Positions 31,766 through 40,112 of a stretch of DNA of 64,000 bases are shown here, one piece after another (position 1 is the first letter of the stretch; each line of letters opens with the position of its first letter). The position numbers and the translations under genes are program-made. The DNA is taken from positions 1 to 64,000 of the forward strand of contig JBBRNX010000018.1 in assembly GCA_038230035.1 (NCBI GenBank). Reading direction: 5' to 3'. Below the pieces are notes generated by a model that was not told where the DNA came from, ran no database searches, and saw nothing but the letters and a program-made list of their open reading frames with translations. This DNA comes from Gaiella sp038230035. GTDB taxonomy: Bacteria; Actinomycetota; Thermoleophilia; Gaiellales; Gaiellaceae.

Positions 31766-32460
31766 TGGAAGCGATCATCCTCGCGGGCGGCAAGGCCGAG
31801 CGGCTCGGCGATGCGAGCCAGGGCAAGCCGAAGGCGCTCGTCCCGATTGCCGGGAAGCCGCTGGCCGCGTATCAGGTTGGACGACTTCGCGGCGTAGGTG
31901 TGGAGCGTGTGATTGTGAGTTGTGCCGCGGGCCAGGAGGATCTCTTCCGCAGCGAGCTGGCCGGGCTCGGCTGCGAGATCGTGGCTGCCGGCGAGCCGGA
32001 GCGGCTCGGTCGTGGCGGCGGCATCCGCTTCGCCGCACAGCTACGCATCGAGGACGGCGAGTGCTTTGCCCTCAACGGCGACGAACTGCTCGACGTTGAT
32101 CTCGCGGGCCTGCTGGCGCGACACCGGAAGACCGGCTCCGCTGCGACGATCACCGTGGCGCAGCCATCGTCTCCGTTCGGCGTCGTGGAGGTGACCGACG
32201 ACGACCTCGTGGTGGGCTTCGGCGAGGGTGGGCGTGTCCCGTACTGGGTGAACTGCGGCGTCTACGTTCTCGGCGCGGAGGCGTTGGCCCGATTCCCCGA
32301 ACGAGGCGATCACGAGTCTTCGACGTTCCCCGAGCTCGCGAGCGAGGGAAAGCTCGGCGCGTTCCGCCACGACGGTCTGTGGCTGACCGTGAACACCCCC
32401 AAGGACCTTCGGACGGCGGAGGATCACGTCACCGAGCATCCGGAATGGCTCGGGCGATGA
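31765..32460 (+). CDS. Sugar-phosphate nucleotidyltransferase
   Basis: A 231-aa NTP_transferase: 'MEAIILAGGKAERLGDAS' (nucleotide loop G-G-x-x-x-R), 'KPKALVPIAGKPLAAYQVGR', 'CFALNGDELLDVDLAGLL' (metal-binding D near GDE) and 'VNCGVYVLGAEAL'. It is shorter than RmlA/GalU and resembles the mannose-1-phosphate guanylyltransferase-like subgroup. It makes an NDP-sugar for the surface polysaccharide. Its ATG overlaps the dehydrogenase stop and its stop overlaps the cupin start (ATGA). Which sugar it activates cannot be read from the sequence. Confidence 0.9.
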   Translation: MEAIILAGGKAERLGDASQGKPKALVPIAGKPLAAYQVGRLRGVGVERVIVSCAAGQEDLFRSELAGLGCEIVAAGEPERLGRGGGIRFAAQLRIEDGECFALNGDELLDVDLAGLLARHRKTGSAATITVAQPSSPFGVVEVTDDDLVVGFGEGGRVPYWVNCGVYVLGAEALARFPERGDHESSTFPELASEGKLGAFRHDGLWLTVNTPKDLRTAEDHVTEHPEWLGR

Positions 32461-32846
32461 CTGCCAAGTCGCCGTTCTCGTTCGAAGCGCGTCGTGTCGA
32501 GAAGCCGTGGGGCTACGAGCTGATCTGGGCCGATACGGAGCGCTACGTCGGCAAGCTGCTCTTCGTCCGTGCCGGACAGGCTTTGAGCCTTCAGTACCAC
32601 GAGCGAAAGGACGAGGCCTGGCTGATCCAGGGCGGGCGGGCAACGCTCGAGCTCGGCACCGTCGGCGATGCAAGCTCGATGCACACGGTCGAGATCGCCG
32701 AAGGCGATGCGTTCCGCTACCGGCCGGGGACGGTGCACCGGATCACCGCACTCGACGACACGACGATCCTCGAGGTTTCGACGCCGGATCTCGACGACGT
32801 GGTTCGGCTCGAAGACCGGTACGGCCGGCCCGAGCGCGACGCCTGA
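32457..32846 (+). CDS. Cupin (mannose-6-phosphate isomerase type II-like)
   Basis: A 129-aa cupin like the C-terminal domain of ManC/AlgA: 'VEKPWGYELIWADTERYVGK' (the hallmark RPWG-Y/KPWG-Y), 'ALSLQYHERKDEAWLIQGGR' with the metal His/Glu set, and 'FRYRPGTVHRITALDDTTIL' with the second His. The stand-alone domain with an adjacent nucleotidyltransferase suggests a split ManC-like system, with isomerase and guanylyltransferase as separate proteins. This fits mannose-derived precursor synthesis, but the function is inferred. It ends the operon. Confidence 0.9.
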   Translation: MTAKSPFSFEARRVEKPWGYELIWADTERYVGKLLFVRAGQALSLQYHERKDEAWLIQGGRATLELGTVGDASSMHTVEIAEGDAFRYRPGTVHRITALDDTTILEVSTPDLDDVVRLEDRYGRPERDA

Positions 32847-32896
32847 CCTCACCCGTTTTCCTCAATTGAGGGACGGTTTCTGCCGATAGCGACGCC

Positions 32897-35800
32897 GTGA
32901 TGCTGCGTCCGGTGGGATACGCCGCAACGGCGGCTGCCGCAATGGCCCTCTTGGTCGCACCGCTGCTCGTCCGAGGACAGCGGCTGGGCATTCCCGCGCT
33001 GACGACCGGCGTTGGATTGGCTGCCGCGATGTGTGTCGTGATCGGGCTGAGGATCCATAGCTCGCTGGAAAGACGGCCGTGGTTGCTCATCAGCTGCGCC
33101 GCGGGAGTCATGGGGCTCGGCGGAGCAGTCCGCCTGGTGTACGCAGTGCGCGGCGGTTCCACGCTGCCGTTCTCCGTGCGAGACCTTGTTGCAACTGTGG
33201 CGTATCCGATTCTCGGTTTTGCGGTGTTCTCGCTCGCGGGTCGTAGGACCGCGCGGCGAGACTGGGCGGGCGTGATCGACGCCGTGTTGATCACTGTCGG
33301 CGCGGGCGTCATGTCCTGGGTCTTCATCGTGACGCCGATCTGGGATCGGAAACTGACGCTGGCGCACGGGATCGCGCTCGCTCACCCGGTCGCGACCGTC
33401 GCCTTGATTGCGTTGGCGATCCGGTTCATCGTCACCGACGGGGTCGGCGGACGCTCGTACGTCCTTCTGGCGGGTGGGGCCGCGCTGCTCGTGGCCTCCG
33501 ACACCCTCGACGCTCTGGGGTCGATCCGCGGCTGGTTCCCCGTCGGGCTCGTGTTCAACTCGTTCGGGCTGCTCGCAGTCGCGCTCATCGGCAGCGCGGC
33601 ACTCGACCCGAACATGGCCCGACTGACCGAGATGACCGACGATCCAAGGCCAGGCCTTTCACGGCGACGCCTTGCGCTTCTGGCCCTTGCGGTGCCGGTT
33701 GCCCCGGCAATCGTTGCGGTCCGCGCTCTCAGCCCGGCGGCACCGACCACACTGCTCGCCGTTCTCGCGGCGATCGGGGTCGGCGCGCTTGCGATTGCAC
33801 GAACGGTTGCGCTCGTCGCTGGCTATGAACGGGCCTTGCGGTTAGAGCATCTGCTCCGCGAAGGCTCACCCCGGCTGGTCGTCGCGCGAACGCGGGAGGA
33901 GATCGCCGCTGTCGCAGCCGAGCTCGCCACGGAGCTCGTCGGCGGTACGCGGGAGGCATTCGTCGACTTCAGCCTCGGGGCTTCTCCACCGAGCGACGTC
34001 AAAGACGTGCTCGTTCTCGGTGGCGGAGAGACGGGCAGCTGGCTCCGCGGCGAGTACCGTCAGTCCGGCGTCCTCGGAAGGGTCGGGAGCGCCAGAACAC
34101 TTGTCTTCCCGATCGTCGTCCGAGGTCGACCTGCCGCGATTCTGCGCGTCGCGGCACGCCGCTCACCGTCGGCGTCCCTCCGTGGCGCGCTCCTGACTCT
34201 CGTCACCCAGGTGTCGGCTGCTCTCGAGGGCGCGGACCGGGCTGACGATATTCTCGAACGGCGCAGCGAAGCCAGATTCCGTTCACTGGTCCAGAACTCG
34301 AAAGACCTGATCGCCGTGATCGAGCCCGATCTTACGATCCGCTTCGCGACGCCGTCCGCGAGCTCGATGCTCGGCTTCGGCCCGGACGAGTTGGTCGGGA
34401 CTCGCCTCGATGCTCTGCTCCATCCGGATGAGTACGAGAGAACTACGACGCTTGTCCGGGAGCAGGCGACGATGCCCGGTAGCAGCGAGCTCGAGTTTCA
34501 ATTGCGGCAGCGGGATGGCACCTGGCGTACCGTCGAAGGCGCGATCGCCAACCTCCGCGACGACCTCTCGGTTCGGGGATTGGTCCTGACCGCGCACGAC
34601 GTCACCGAACGCCGCATCCTCGAGACCGAGCTCGCCCGGCAGGCGTTCCACGACTCGCTCACCGGACTGCCGAACCGTGCCCTCTTCTCCGACCGCGTTA
34701 CCCACGCACTCGAGCGCCTCGGTCGCACGACCAGGAGCGTCGCGGTGCTGTTCATCGACGTCGACGACTTCAAGACCGTCAACGACAGCCTCGGCCATTC
34801 GACCGGCGACGACCTTCTCGTCGCGCTCGGCGGCCGTCTTCGCGGCTGCCTGCGGGCCGCTGACACAGGAGCACGACTCGGCGGCGACGAGTTCGGCGTC
34901 CTGCTCGAGGACGTCAGTGGTGTCGACGCTGCCGTCGAGGTTGCCGAGAGGATCCTCGAGGCGCTTAGCCGACCGGTCGTCCTCAGCAACTCGGAGCTGC
35001 TTGTGCGGGCGAGCATCGGCATCGTCATCGGACGTGCTGGGCAGTCCTCGGGCGATCTACTGCGGAATGCCGACGTCGCTATGTACAAGGGGAAGCAGCA
35101 AGGCGGCAACCGGTACGAGGTTTTCGAACCGGCGATGCACGCGGCGGCGCTCGCCCGGCTCGAGCTGAAGGCCGACCTCGCGCGGGCGCTACCGAACGGC
35201 GAGTTCCACCTCGTGTATCAGCCGATCGTCGAGCTCGGCGACGGCGCGGTCGTCGGTCTCGAGGCGCTGGCGCGCTGGACGCATCCCACGCGTGGCGCGA
35301 TCTCCCCGGTCGAGTTCATTCCGCTCGCCGAGGAGACGGGGCTGATCCCGGAGATCGGTCGCTGGGCGCTCGGGGAAGCGTGCGAGCAGGCTGTTGCGTG
35401 GCAGGCGTCGCTTCCGCCAACCAAGCGCCTCTCGATCAGCGTCAACCTCGCCGGCCGGCAGCTCCAGAGCTCGACGCTCATCGGCGAGGTGACGGAGGTC
35501 ATCGAACGAACTGGGATCGACCCGCACGACCTGATGCTCGAGATCACGGAGAGCACACTGATGGACGAGGTCGAGCTCGTGGCCACGCGCTTGACCGAGC
35601 TGAAGCGTCTCGGCGTCCAGATCGCCGTCGACGACTTCGGAACAGGATTCTCGTCGCTCAGCTACCTGCAGCGCTTCCCGGTCGACGTGTTGAAGATTGC
35701 GAAGGAGTTCGTCGACGAGATCACGGCGGAGCAGCGCGACGTGCCGCTGGTGGAGGCCGTGATCAAGATCGCCGGCTCGCTCGATCTGCGTACGGTTGCT

Positions 35801-35941
35801 GAGGGCATCGAGGGCGAGGAGCAACGCGTGCGCCTGCGAGAGCTCGGCTGCATGCGCGGCCAGGGGTACCTGTTTGCCAAGCCGATGCTGGCCGAGGCCG
35901 TGCCCGACCTGCTGCGCGGGCAGCTTCGAGACGTCGCGTAG
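32897..35941 (+). CDS. Membrane-anchored PAS-GGDEF-EAL cyclic-di-GMP protein
   Basis: A 1014-aa protein. Residues 1-310 hold about nine transmembrane helices. A linker follows, then a PAS domain ('ARFRSLVQNSKDLIAVIEP' to 'TAHDVTER', about 455-580). The GGDEF domain (about 590-745) has intact 'ARLGGDEFGVLLEDV' and an I-site RxxD (RAAD) five residues before it. The EAL domain (about 765-1010) has 'VVGLEALARWTHP', 'LMLEITESTLMDE', 'VDDFGTGFSSLSYL' and 'EGIEGEEQ'. Both catalytic sets look complete, so it could make and degrade c-di-GMP, with product inhibition. The start may be the ATG at 32900. Confidence 0.95.
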   Translation: MMLRPVGYAATAAAAMALLVAPLLVRGQRLGIPALTTGVGLAAAMCVVIGLRIHSSLERRPWLLISCAAGVMGLGGAVRLVYAVRGGSTLPFSVRDLVATVAYPILGFAVFSLAGRRTARRDWAGVIDAVLITVGAGVMSWVFIVTPIWDRKLTLAHGIALAHPVATVALIALAIRFIVTDGVGGRSYVLLAGGAALLVASDTLDALGSIRGWFPVGLVFNSFGLLAVALIGSAALDPNMARLTEMTDDPRPGLSRRRLALLALAVPVAPAIVAVRALSPAAPTTLLAVLAAIGVGALAIARTVALVAGYERALRLEHLLREGSPRLVVARTREEIAAVAAELATELVGGTREAFVDFSLGASPPSDVKDVLVLGGGETGSWLRGEYRQSGVLGRVGSARTLVFPIVVRGRPAAILRVAARRSPSASLRGALLTLVTQVSAALEGADRADDILERRSEARFRSLVQNSKDLIAVIEPDLTIRFATPSASSMLGFGPDELVGTRLDALLHPDEYERTTTLVREQATMPGSSELEFQLRQRDGTWRTVEGAIANLRDDLSVRGLVLTAHDVTERRILETELARQAFHDSLTGLPNRALFSDRVTHALERLGRTTRSVAVLFIDVDDFKTVNDSLGHSTGDDLLVALGGRLRGCLRAADTGARLGGDEFGVLLEDVSGVDAAVEVAERILEALSRPVVLSNSELLVRASIGIVIGRAGQSSGDLLRNADVAMYKGKQQGGNRYEVFEPAMHAAALARLELKADLARALPNGEFHLVYQPIVELGDGAVVGLEALARWTHPTRGAISPVEFIPLAEETGLIPEIGRWALGEACEQAVAWQASLPPTKRLSISVNLAGRQLQSSTLIGEVTEVIERTGIDPHDLMLEITESTLMDEVELVATRLTELKRLGVQIAVDDFGTGFSSLSYLQRFPVDVLKIAKEFVDEITAEQRDVPLVEAVIKIAGSLDLRTVAEGIEGEEQRVRLRELGCMRGQGYLFAKPMLAEAVPDLLRGQLRDVA

Positions 35942-35947
35942 TACACA

Positions 35948-35968
35948 TTGACACGACTGTGCTAAGTT
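35948..35968 (+). promoter_or_regulatory. Promoter/operator region of the MerR-family gene
   Basis: ttgacac-gact-cgt...: an imperfect inverted repeat ttgacac/gtgctaa lies at 35948-35966, and TAAGTT (35963-35968) ends 7 nt before the GTG start at 35976. It could be an autoregulatory operator combined with a leaderless promoter. Confidence 0.35.
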
Positions 35969-35975
35969 TTGCCGT

Positions 35976-36302
35976 GTGCCAGGGATCACCGTCGGAGAAG
36001 CAGCGGCGCGCACCGGTTGGTCGGCGCGGATGCTGCGCTACCTCGAGCACGTAGCCCTCGTCGTCCCGGAACGCACTCCTGCTGGATACCGACGTTACGG
36101 CACGCGTGAACTGAATCAGCTGCGCGCTCTCGCCGACTTGCGCCAGGTCTTCGGCGTCGAGCTTGTGGAGGTTGCGTTCGCGCTACGACTCCGGCGCGAG
36201 CCGGCACTCCGCGCCGCCGTCGACACCTGGCTTGCGGGAACCACGCCGACTGCCGCGCTCGAGTGGGAGCAACGCAAGCATGAGCGGCTGCTTGCAGCCT
36301 GA
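35976..36302 (+). CDS. MerR-family transcriptional regulator
   Basis: A 108-aa protein with an N-terminal MerR winged helix: 'ITVGEAAARTGWSARMLRYL', 'ALVVPERTPAGYRRYGTREL' (the GYRxY signature), then the dimerisation helix 'QLRALADLRQVFGVELVEVA'. It lacks a sensor domain, and HspR/SoxR-type Cys residues are absent. It stands 64 bp upstream of ahcY and might control it, but there is no direct evidence. It starts with GTG, 7 nt after a TAAGTT hexamer. Confidence 0.88.
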   Translation: MPGITVGEAAARTGWSARMLRYLEHVALVVPERTPAGYRRYGTRELNQLRALADLRQVFGVELVEVAFALRLRREPALRAAVDTWLAGTTPTAALEWEQRKHERLLAA

Positions 36303-36366
36303 GTTTCTCCAGCCCCTCTCTACACTGGCCGTGCCCTGACACTGACGCAGGAGAAGGAAGGACTTG

Positions 36367-37635
36367 ATGGCAACCACGAAACGCAACGATGTGAAGGATC
36401 TGGCTCTCGCGCCCGAGGGTGTCCGCAGGATCGACTGGGCCGACCGGCAGATGCCGGTCCTGCGCGCGATCCGGGAGCGATTCGAGACCGAGCAGCCGCT
36501 CGCCGGCTACCGCGTCTCGGCTTGCCTGCATGTGACGACCGAGACCGCGAATCTGATGCGTACGCTGAAGGCAGGCGGCGCCGATGTCGTCCTGTGCGCC
36601 TCGAACCCGCTTTCCACGCAGGACGACGTGGCTGCGGCCCTGGTCGACGAGTACGACATCTCGACTTTTGCGATCAAGGGTGAGGACAACGACACCTACT
36701 ACTCGCACATCGAAGCCGCTGTCGATCATCGACCGCACATCACGATGGACGACGGCGCCGACGTGATCGGCGTCCTCCACTCGCACCGCCGCGAGCAGCT
36801 CGGCGACGTGATTGCGGGAACGGAGGAGACAACGACGGGCGTCATCCGGTTGAAGGCACTCGAGCGCGACGGCAAGCTCGGCTTCCCGGTCGTGGCTGTC
36901 AACGAGGCACGGACGAAGCACCTCTTCGACAACCGGTACGGCACGGGACAGTCGACGATCGACGGGATCATCCGTGCGACCAACGTCTTGCTCGCCGGCC
37001 GGGCGATGGTCGTCGCGGGCTATGGCTGGTGCGGACGAGGCGTCGCGATGCGCGCAAAGGGTATGGGCGCTCATGTGATCGTCACGGAGGTCGATGCGAT
37101 GAAGGCGATCGAGGCCGTGATGGACGGCTTCCAAGTGATGCCGATGGAGCAGGCGGCACGCGTCGGGGACATTTTCGTGACTGCCACCGGCGACAAGTCG
37201 GTGATCGCGAAGCAGCACTTCGAGCTGATGAAGGACGGAGCGATTCTCGCGAACACGGGTCACTTCAATGTGGAGATCGACATCCCGTCGTTGCGAGGGC
37301 TGGCCAGCTCGACTCGGCAGGCTCGCGAGTTCGTCGAGGAGTTCACGCTCGCCGACGGGCGACACGTGTACCTGCTGGCGGACGGGCGTCTCGTCAACCT
37401 GTCAGCGGCCGAAGGGCATCCTGCGCAGGTAATGGACATGTCGTTCGCGAACCAGGCGCTCTCGGCGGAATGGGTCATCCAGAACGCCGCGTCGCTCGAG
37501 CGGACGGTGTACGTCGTGCCCAAGGAGATCGACGACGAGATCGCGCGCCTCAAGCTCGCCACGATGGGCGTCGACATCGACGAGCTCACCGAGGAGCAGG
37601 CGAAGTACCTCGCGAGCTGGGACGAGGGAACGTAG
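36367..37635 (+). CDS. ahcY: Adenosylhomocysteinase (S-adenosyl-L-homocysteine hydrolase)
   Basis: A 422-aa NAD-dependent enzyme that splits SAH to adenosine and homocysteine. Landmarks are 'RIDWADRQMPVLRAIRERFE', 'ACLHVTTETANLMRTLKAGG', 'SNPLSTQDDVAAAL', 'FDNRYGTGQSTIDGIIRATN', the NAD motif 'VVAGYGWCGRGVAMRAKGMG', 'FVTATGDKSVI', 'NTGHFNVEID' and the C-terminal 'KEIDDEIARLKL'. The ATG at 36367 follows ggagaaggaagga. The length is that of the shorter bacterial/archaeal class. No SAH-riboswitch fold is evident in the 64-bp leader. mtnA follows, linking it to the methyl cycle. Confidence 0.96.
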   Translation: MATTKRNDVKDLALAPEGVRRIDWADRQMPVLRAIRERFETEQPLAGYRVSACLHVTTETANLMRTLKAGGADVVLCASNPLSTQDDVAAALVDEYDISTFAIKGEDNDTYYSHIEAAVDHRPHITMDDGADVIGVLHSHRREQLGDVIAGTEETTTGVIRLKALERDGKLGFPVVAVNEARTKHLFDNRYGTGQSTIDGIIRATNVLLAGRAMVVAGYGWCGRGVAMRAKGMGAHVIVTEVDAMKAIEAVMDGFQVMPMEQAARVGDIFVTATGDKSVIAKQHFELMKDGAILANTGHFNVEIDIPSLRGLASSTRQAREFVEEFTLADGRHVYLLADGRLVNLSAAEGHPAQVMDMSFANQALSAEWVIQNAASLERTVYVVPKEIDDEIARLKLATMGVDIDELTEEQAKYLASWDEGT

Positions 37636-37641
37636 GGCGAT

Positions 37642-37690
37642 AGCGCGGGGCCTTGTGTTACAGAAACACAAGGCCCCGCGCTTGTTGCTC
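37642..37690 (+). terminator. 18-bp hairpin between ahcY and mtnA
   Basis: agcgcggggccttgtgtt and its exact complement (37665-37682) form an 18-bp perfect stem around the 5-nt loop acaga, followed by tgttgctc. It is a strong intrinsic terminator candidate for ahcY. It ends only 9 nt before the mtnA ATG, so it would also bury the mtnA translation start. The stem contains the cttgtgtt/aacacaag core also found in the E2 gene linker. Confidence 0.7.
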
Positions 37691-38638
37691 ATGGGCGATC
37701 TCGAGCCCCACCAGATCGTTCGGCTCGAGGACGATGCCGTCGTCGTCCTCGACCAGCGGCGGCTGCCGGAGGAAGTTGTCGAGCTACGTTGCGAGAGCTC
37801 AGCGGCTGTCGCGGAGGCGATCCGCACGCTTGCTGTTCGCGGCGCGCCTGCGATCGGCGTGGCTGCGGCGTACGGGCTCGCGCTCGCCGTCGATCGGGGC
37901 GAGGATCCCGACACCGCCTACGAGACGCTCGCTTCCTCTCGACCGACGGCGGTCAATCTCCGCTGGGCACTCGACGAGATGCGTCCGGAGCCGACGCGCG
38001 AGCGGGCGCGCCGCATTCATGCCGATGAGGTCGAGCGCTGCAAGCGTATGGCGGCCCGCGCCGCCGAGTTGATCGAGCCCGGCTCGCGCGTCCTTACCCA
38101 CTGCAATGCGGGCGGCCTCGCCACGGGCGGCTACGGCAGCGCAGTTGGCGCGATTCGCAGCGCGTGGGAGCGCGGACTGGTGGAGCGGGTCTGGGTCGAC
38201 GAGACCCGTCCTCTGCTCCAGGGGTCGCGCCTCACTGCGTGGGAGCTCGCGCGTCTCGGCATTCCACATACGGTGATCGTCGATTCGGCGGCCGCTTCCG
38301 TCATGGCCCGTGGTGACGTCGACTGCGTCGTCACCGGTGCTGACCGGATCGCTGCGAATGGCGATACGGCGAACAAGATCGGAACGTATTCCCTCGCCGT
38401 CCTCGCCCGCCACCATGGCATCCCGTTCTACGTCGTTGCGCCGACATCGACCCTCGACCCTGCTCTGGCGAGCGGCAGTGAGATCCCGATCGAGGAGCGA
38501 GCAGCTGCGGAGATCACCGCTCAGTTCGAGGCGCACAACCCGGCGTTCGACGTCACGCCCGCGGAGTTGATCGACGCGATCGTCACGGAGCAGGGCGCTC
38601 ATCGCAAGCCCTACCGCGATAGCCTGCCCCGACCATGA
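37691..38638 (+). CDS. mtnA: S-methyl-5-thioribose-1-phosphate isomerase
   Basis: A 315-aa methionine-salvage enzyme: 'VVVLDQRRLPEEVVELRCES', 'IRTLAVRGAPAIGVAAAYGL', 'VLTHCNAGGLATGGYGSAVG' (catalytic Cys), 'VWVDETRPLLQGSRLTAWEL', 'VVTGADRIAANGDTANKIGT' (catalytic Asp) and 'GIPFYVVAPTSTLD'. These are the MtnA hallmarks that separate it from eIF2B subunits. The ATG at 37691 is the natural start; an upstream in-frame extension would read through the hairpin. Its stop overlaps the next ATG (ATGA). Confidence 0.94.
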   Translation: MGDLEPHQIVRLEDDAVVVLDQRRLPEEVVELRCESSAAVAEAIRTLAVRGAPAIGVAAAYGLALAVDRGEDPDTAYETLASSRPTAVNLRWALDEMRPEPTRERARRIHADEVERCKRMAARAAELIEPGSRVLTHCNAGGLATGGYGSAVGAIRSAWERGLVERVWVDETRPLLQGSRLTAWELARLGIPHTVIVDSAAASVMARGDVDCVVTGADRIAANGDTANKIGTYSLAVLARHHGIPFYVVAPTSTLDPALASGSEIPIEERAAAEITAQFEAHNPAFDVTPAELIDAIVTEQGAHRKPYRDSLPRP

Positions 38639-39363
38639 AGCTGGTTGTTCTCGCTGCGGGCTACGCGACCCGGCTCTATCCGCTGACCCTCGACCGGCCG
38701 AAACCGTTGCTCGAGGTCGCTGGTCGCCCGTTGCTCGATCACCTTCTCGATCGGGTTCTGGCGATCGGCGGAATCGACGAGACGATCGTCGTCACGAACG
38801 CGAAGTTCGCGCCGGCGTTCACGGACTGGGCGCAAGAGCGGGTGAATGTCACCGTCGTGAACGACGGGACCACAAACGAGACCGACCGCCTCGGCGCAAT
38901 CGGCGACATCGGCTTCGTCCTGGACAGGCGGGCGTTGGACGATGATCTCCTAGTCGTTGCCGGCGACAACCTGTTCGGCTCGGACATCACGGACTTCGGA
39001 CGGCGCGCCGAGGAGGTCGCTGCTCCGCTGCTCGCGGTCTACGACATCGGCGATCTTGCTGAGATGCCGAAGTACAACGAGGTGCAGACCGACGAGGACG
39101 GCCGGATCACCTTCTTTGAGGAGAAGCCGGAGAACGCTCAGACGACGCTCGCGGGGATCGCGCTCTACTACTACCCGCGCGAAACGCTGCCGCTGATCCG
39201 CACGTATCTCGCCGAGAGGAACAACCCCGATCAGCCCGGCCGTCTTGTCCAGTGGCTCTACCCGAGGACCCCCGTCTATACCTGGCTCGTCCCGGGTGCG
39301 TGGTACGACATCGGCTCGCACGAGTCGCTCGCCGAGGCCGACGCGGACTTCTCGCTCGCGTAA
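38635..39363 (+). CDS. Nucleotidyltransferase (glucose-1-phosphate thymidylyltransferase-like)
   Basis: A 242-aa NTP_transferase: 'MKLVVLAAGYATRLYPLTLD', 'RPKPLLEVAGRPLLDHLLDR', 'LLVVAGDNLFGSDITDF' (metal Asp), 'ITFFEEKPENAQTTLAGIAL' and 'GAWYDIGSHESLAEAD'. The sugar is not specified by these motifs; thymidylyltransferase or related uridylyl/guanylyl activity are all possible. It overlaps mtnA by 4 nt (ATGA). A tandem repeat follows its stop directly. Confidence 0.88.
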   Translation: MKLVVLAAGYATRLYPLTLDRPKPLLEVAGRPLLDHLLDRVLAIGGIDETIVVTNAKFAPAFTDWAQERVNVTVVNDGTTNETDRLGAIGDIGFVLDRRALDDDLLVVAGDNLFGSDITDFGRRAEEVAAPLLAVYDIGDLAEMPKYNEVQTDEDGRITFFEEKPENAQTTLAGIALYYYPRETLPLIRTYLAERNNPDQPGRLVQWLYPRTPVYTWLVPGAWYDIGSHESLAEADADFSLA

Positions 39364-39401
39364 CTGACGCTGGAGACTGACGCTGGAGACTGACGCTGGA
39401 G
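39364..39401. repeat. 13-bp tandem repeat, three copies
   Basis: The unit ctgacgctggaga occurs three times head to tail (the last copy lacks one base), starting right after the stop of the nucleotidyltransferase gene. It is followed by ttgacac...ctgacac (39404-39421) and the inverted pair gtcacgac/gtcgtgac (39423-39446) before the comF start. Confidence 0.75.
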
Positions 39402-39455
39402 TGTTGACACACATCTGACACAGTCACGACACGGATTGGTCGTGACGATGTCGGG

Positions 39456-40112
39456 ATGCTGGACATCTTCCTCCCGCGTCGGTGCGCGGTATGCACTCGG
39501 CCCGGCTCGGCGCTCTGCGACAGCTGCAGCACGGCATTCGTGCTGCTCGTTCCGCCCGTCTGCGAGCGCTGCGGCTCGCCGGGTGCGTGGCCGGTGCAGC
39601 GCTGCGCCGAGTGCTCGGGCCGGCGGCTCGGCTTCGCGACAGCGCGCGGGGCGGTGCTCTACGACGCGCGTGCGAAGACGTTTGTCCGCTCATGGAAGGA
39701 GCATGGACGGCGCGATCTCGCGCGGCCGGCCGCGGAGCTCGTTGTGGCGACGATGAAGCGGCTCGAGGCCGACGCCATCACCTTCGTGCCCGGCGATCGC
39801 GAACGCGGTCTGAAGCGCGGGCACTCGCCTCCCGAGCGGCTGGCGCACGAGCTCGGGGAGATCTGGGACATCCCAGCGGCTTCGCTCCTCATGCGCCTCA
39901 GACCAACGCGCCGGCAGCGTGGTCTCGGTCTCGAAGAGCGGCGGCGTAACGTCGCGGGCGCGTTCGGCGCTGTAGCCGACGTTCCGCGTCGAGTGGTATT
40001 GGTCGACGACATCTACACGACGGGGTCGACCGTCAGCGGCTGCGCGATGGCGCTACGGAAGGCTGGCGCGGAGCGGATCGATGTGGTGGCCCTGGCCCGA
40101 GCGGCCAGATGA
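39456..40112 (+). CDS. comF: ComF family phosphoribosyltransferase-like protein
   Basis: A 218-aa protein with an N-terminal zinc ribbon of four CxxC-type pairs ('RRCAVCTRPGSALCDSC', 'PVCERCGSPG', 'QRCAECSGRR') and a C-terminal PRTase fold with the PRPP loop 'VVLVDDIYTTGSTVSGCAMA'. ComF proteins take part in DNA uptake for transformation and in recombination-linked processes; the enzymatic reaction is unknown. The family's 'RGFNQA' segment is replaced by 'ERGLKRGHSPPERLAHELG'. It stands alone; no com operon is nearby. Confidence 0.92.
   Translation: MLDIFLPRRCAVCTRPGSALCDSCSTAFVLLVPPVCERCGSPGAWPVQRCAECSGRRLGFATARGAVLYDARAKTFVRSWKEHGRRDLARPAAELVVATMKRLEADAITFVPGDRERGLKRGHSPPERLAHELGEIWDIPAASLLMRLRPTRRQRGLGLEERRRNVAGAFGAVADVPRRVVLVDDIYTTGSTVSGCAMALRKAGAERIDVVALARAAR

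Noticed and set aside
36303..36366. SAH riboswitch upstream of ahcY
   Set aside because: The leader is only 64 nt and shows no SAH-riboswitch pseudoknot pattern; a plain Shine-Dalgarno site explains it.
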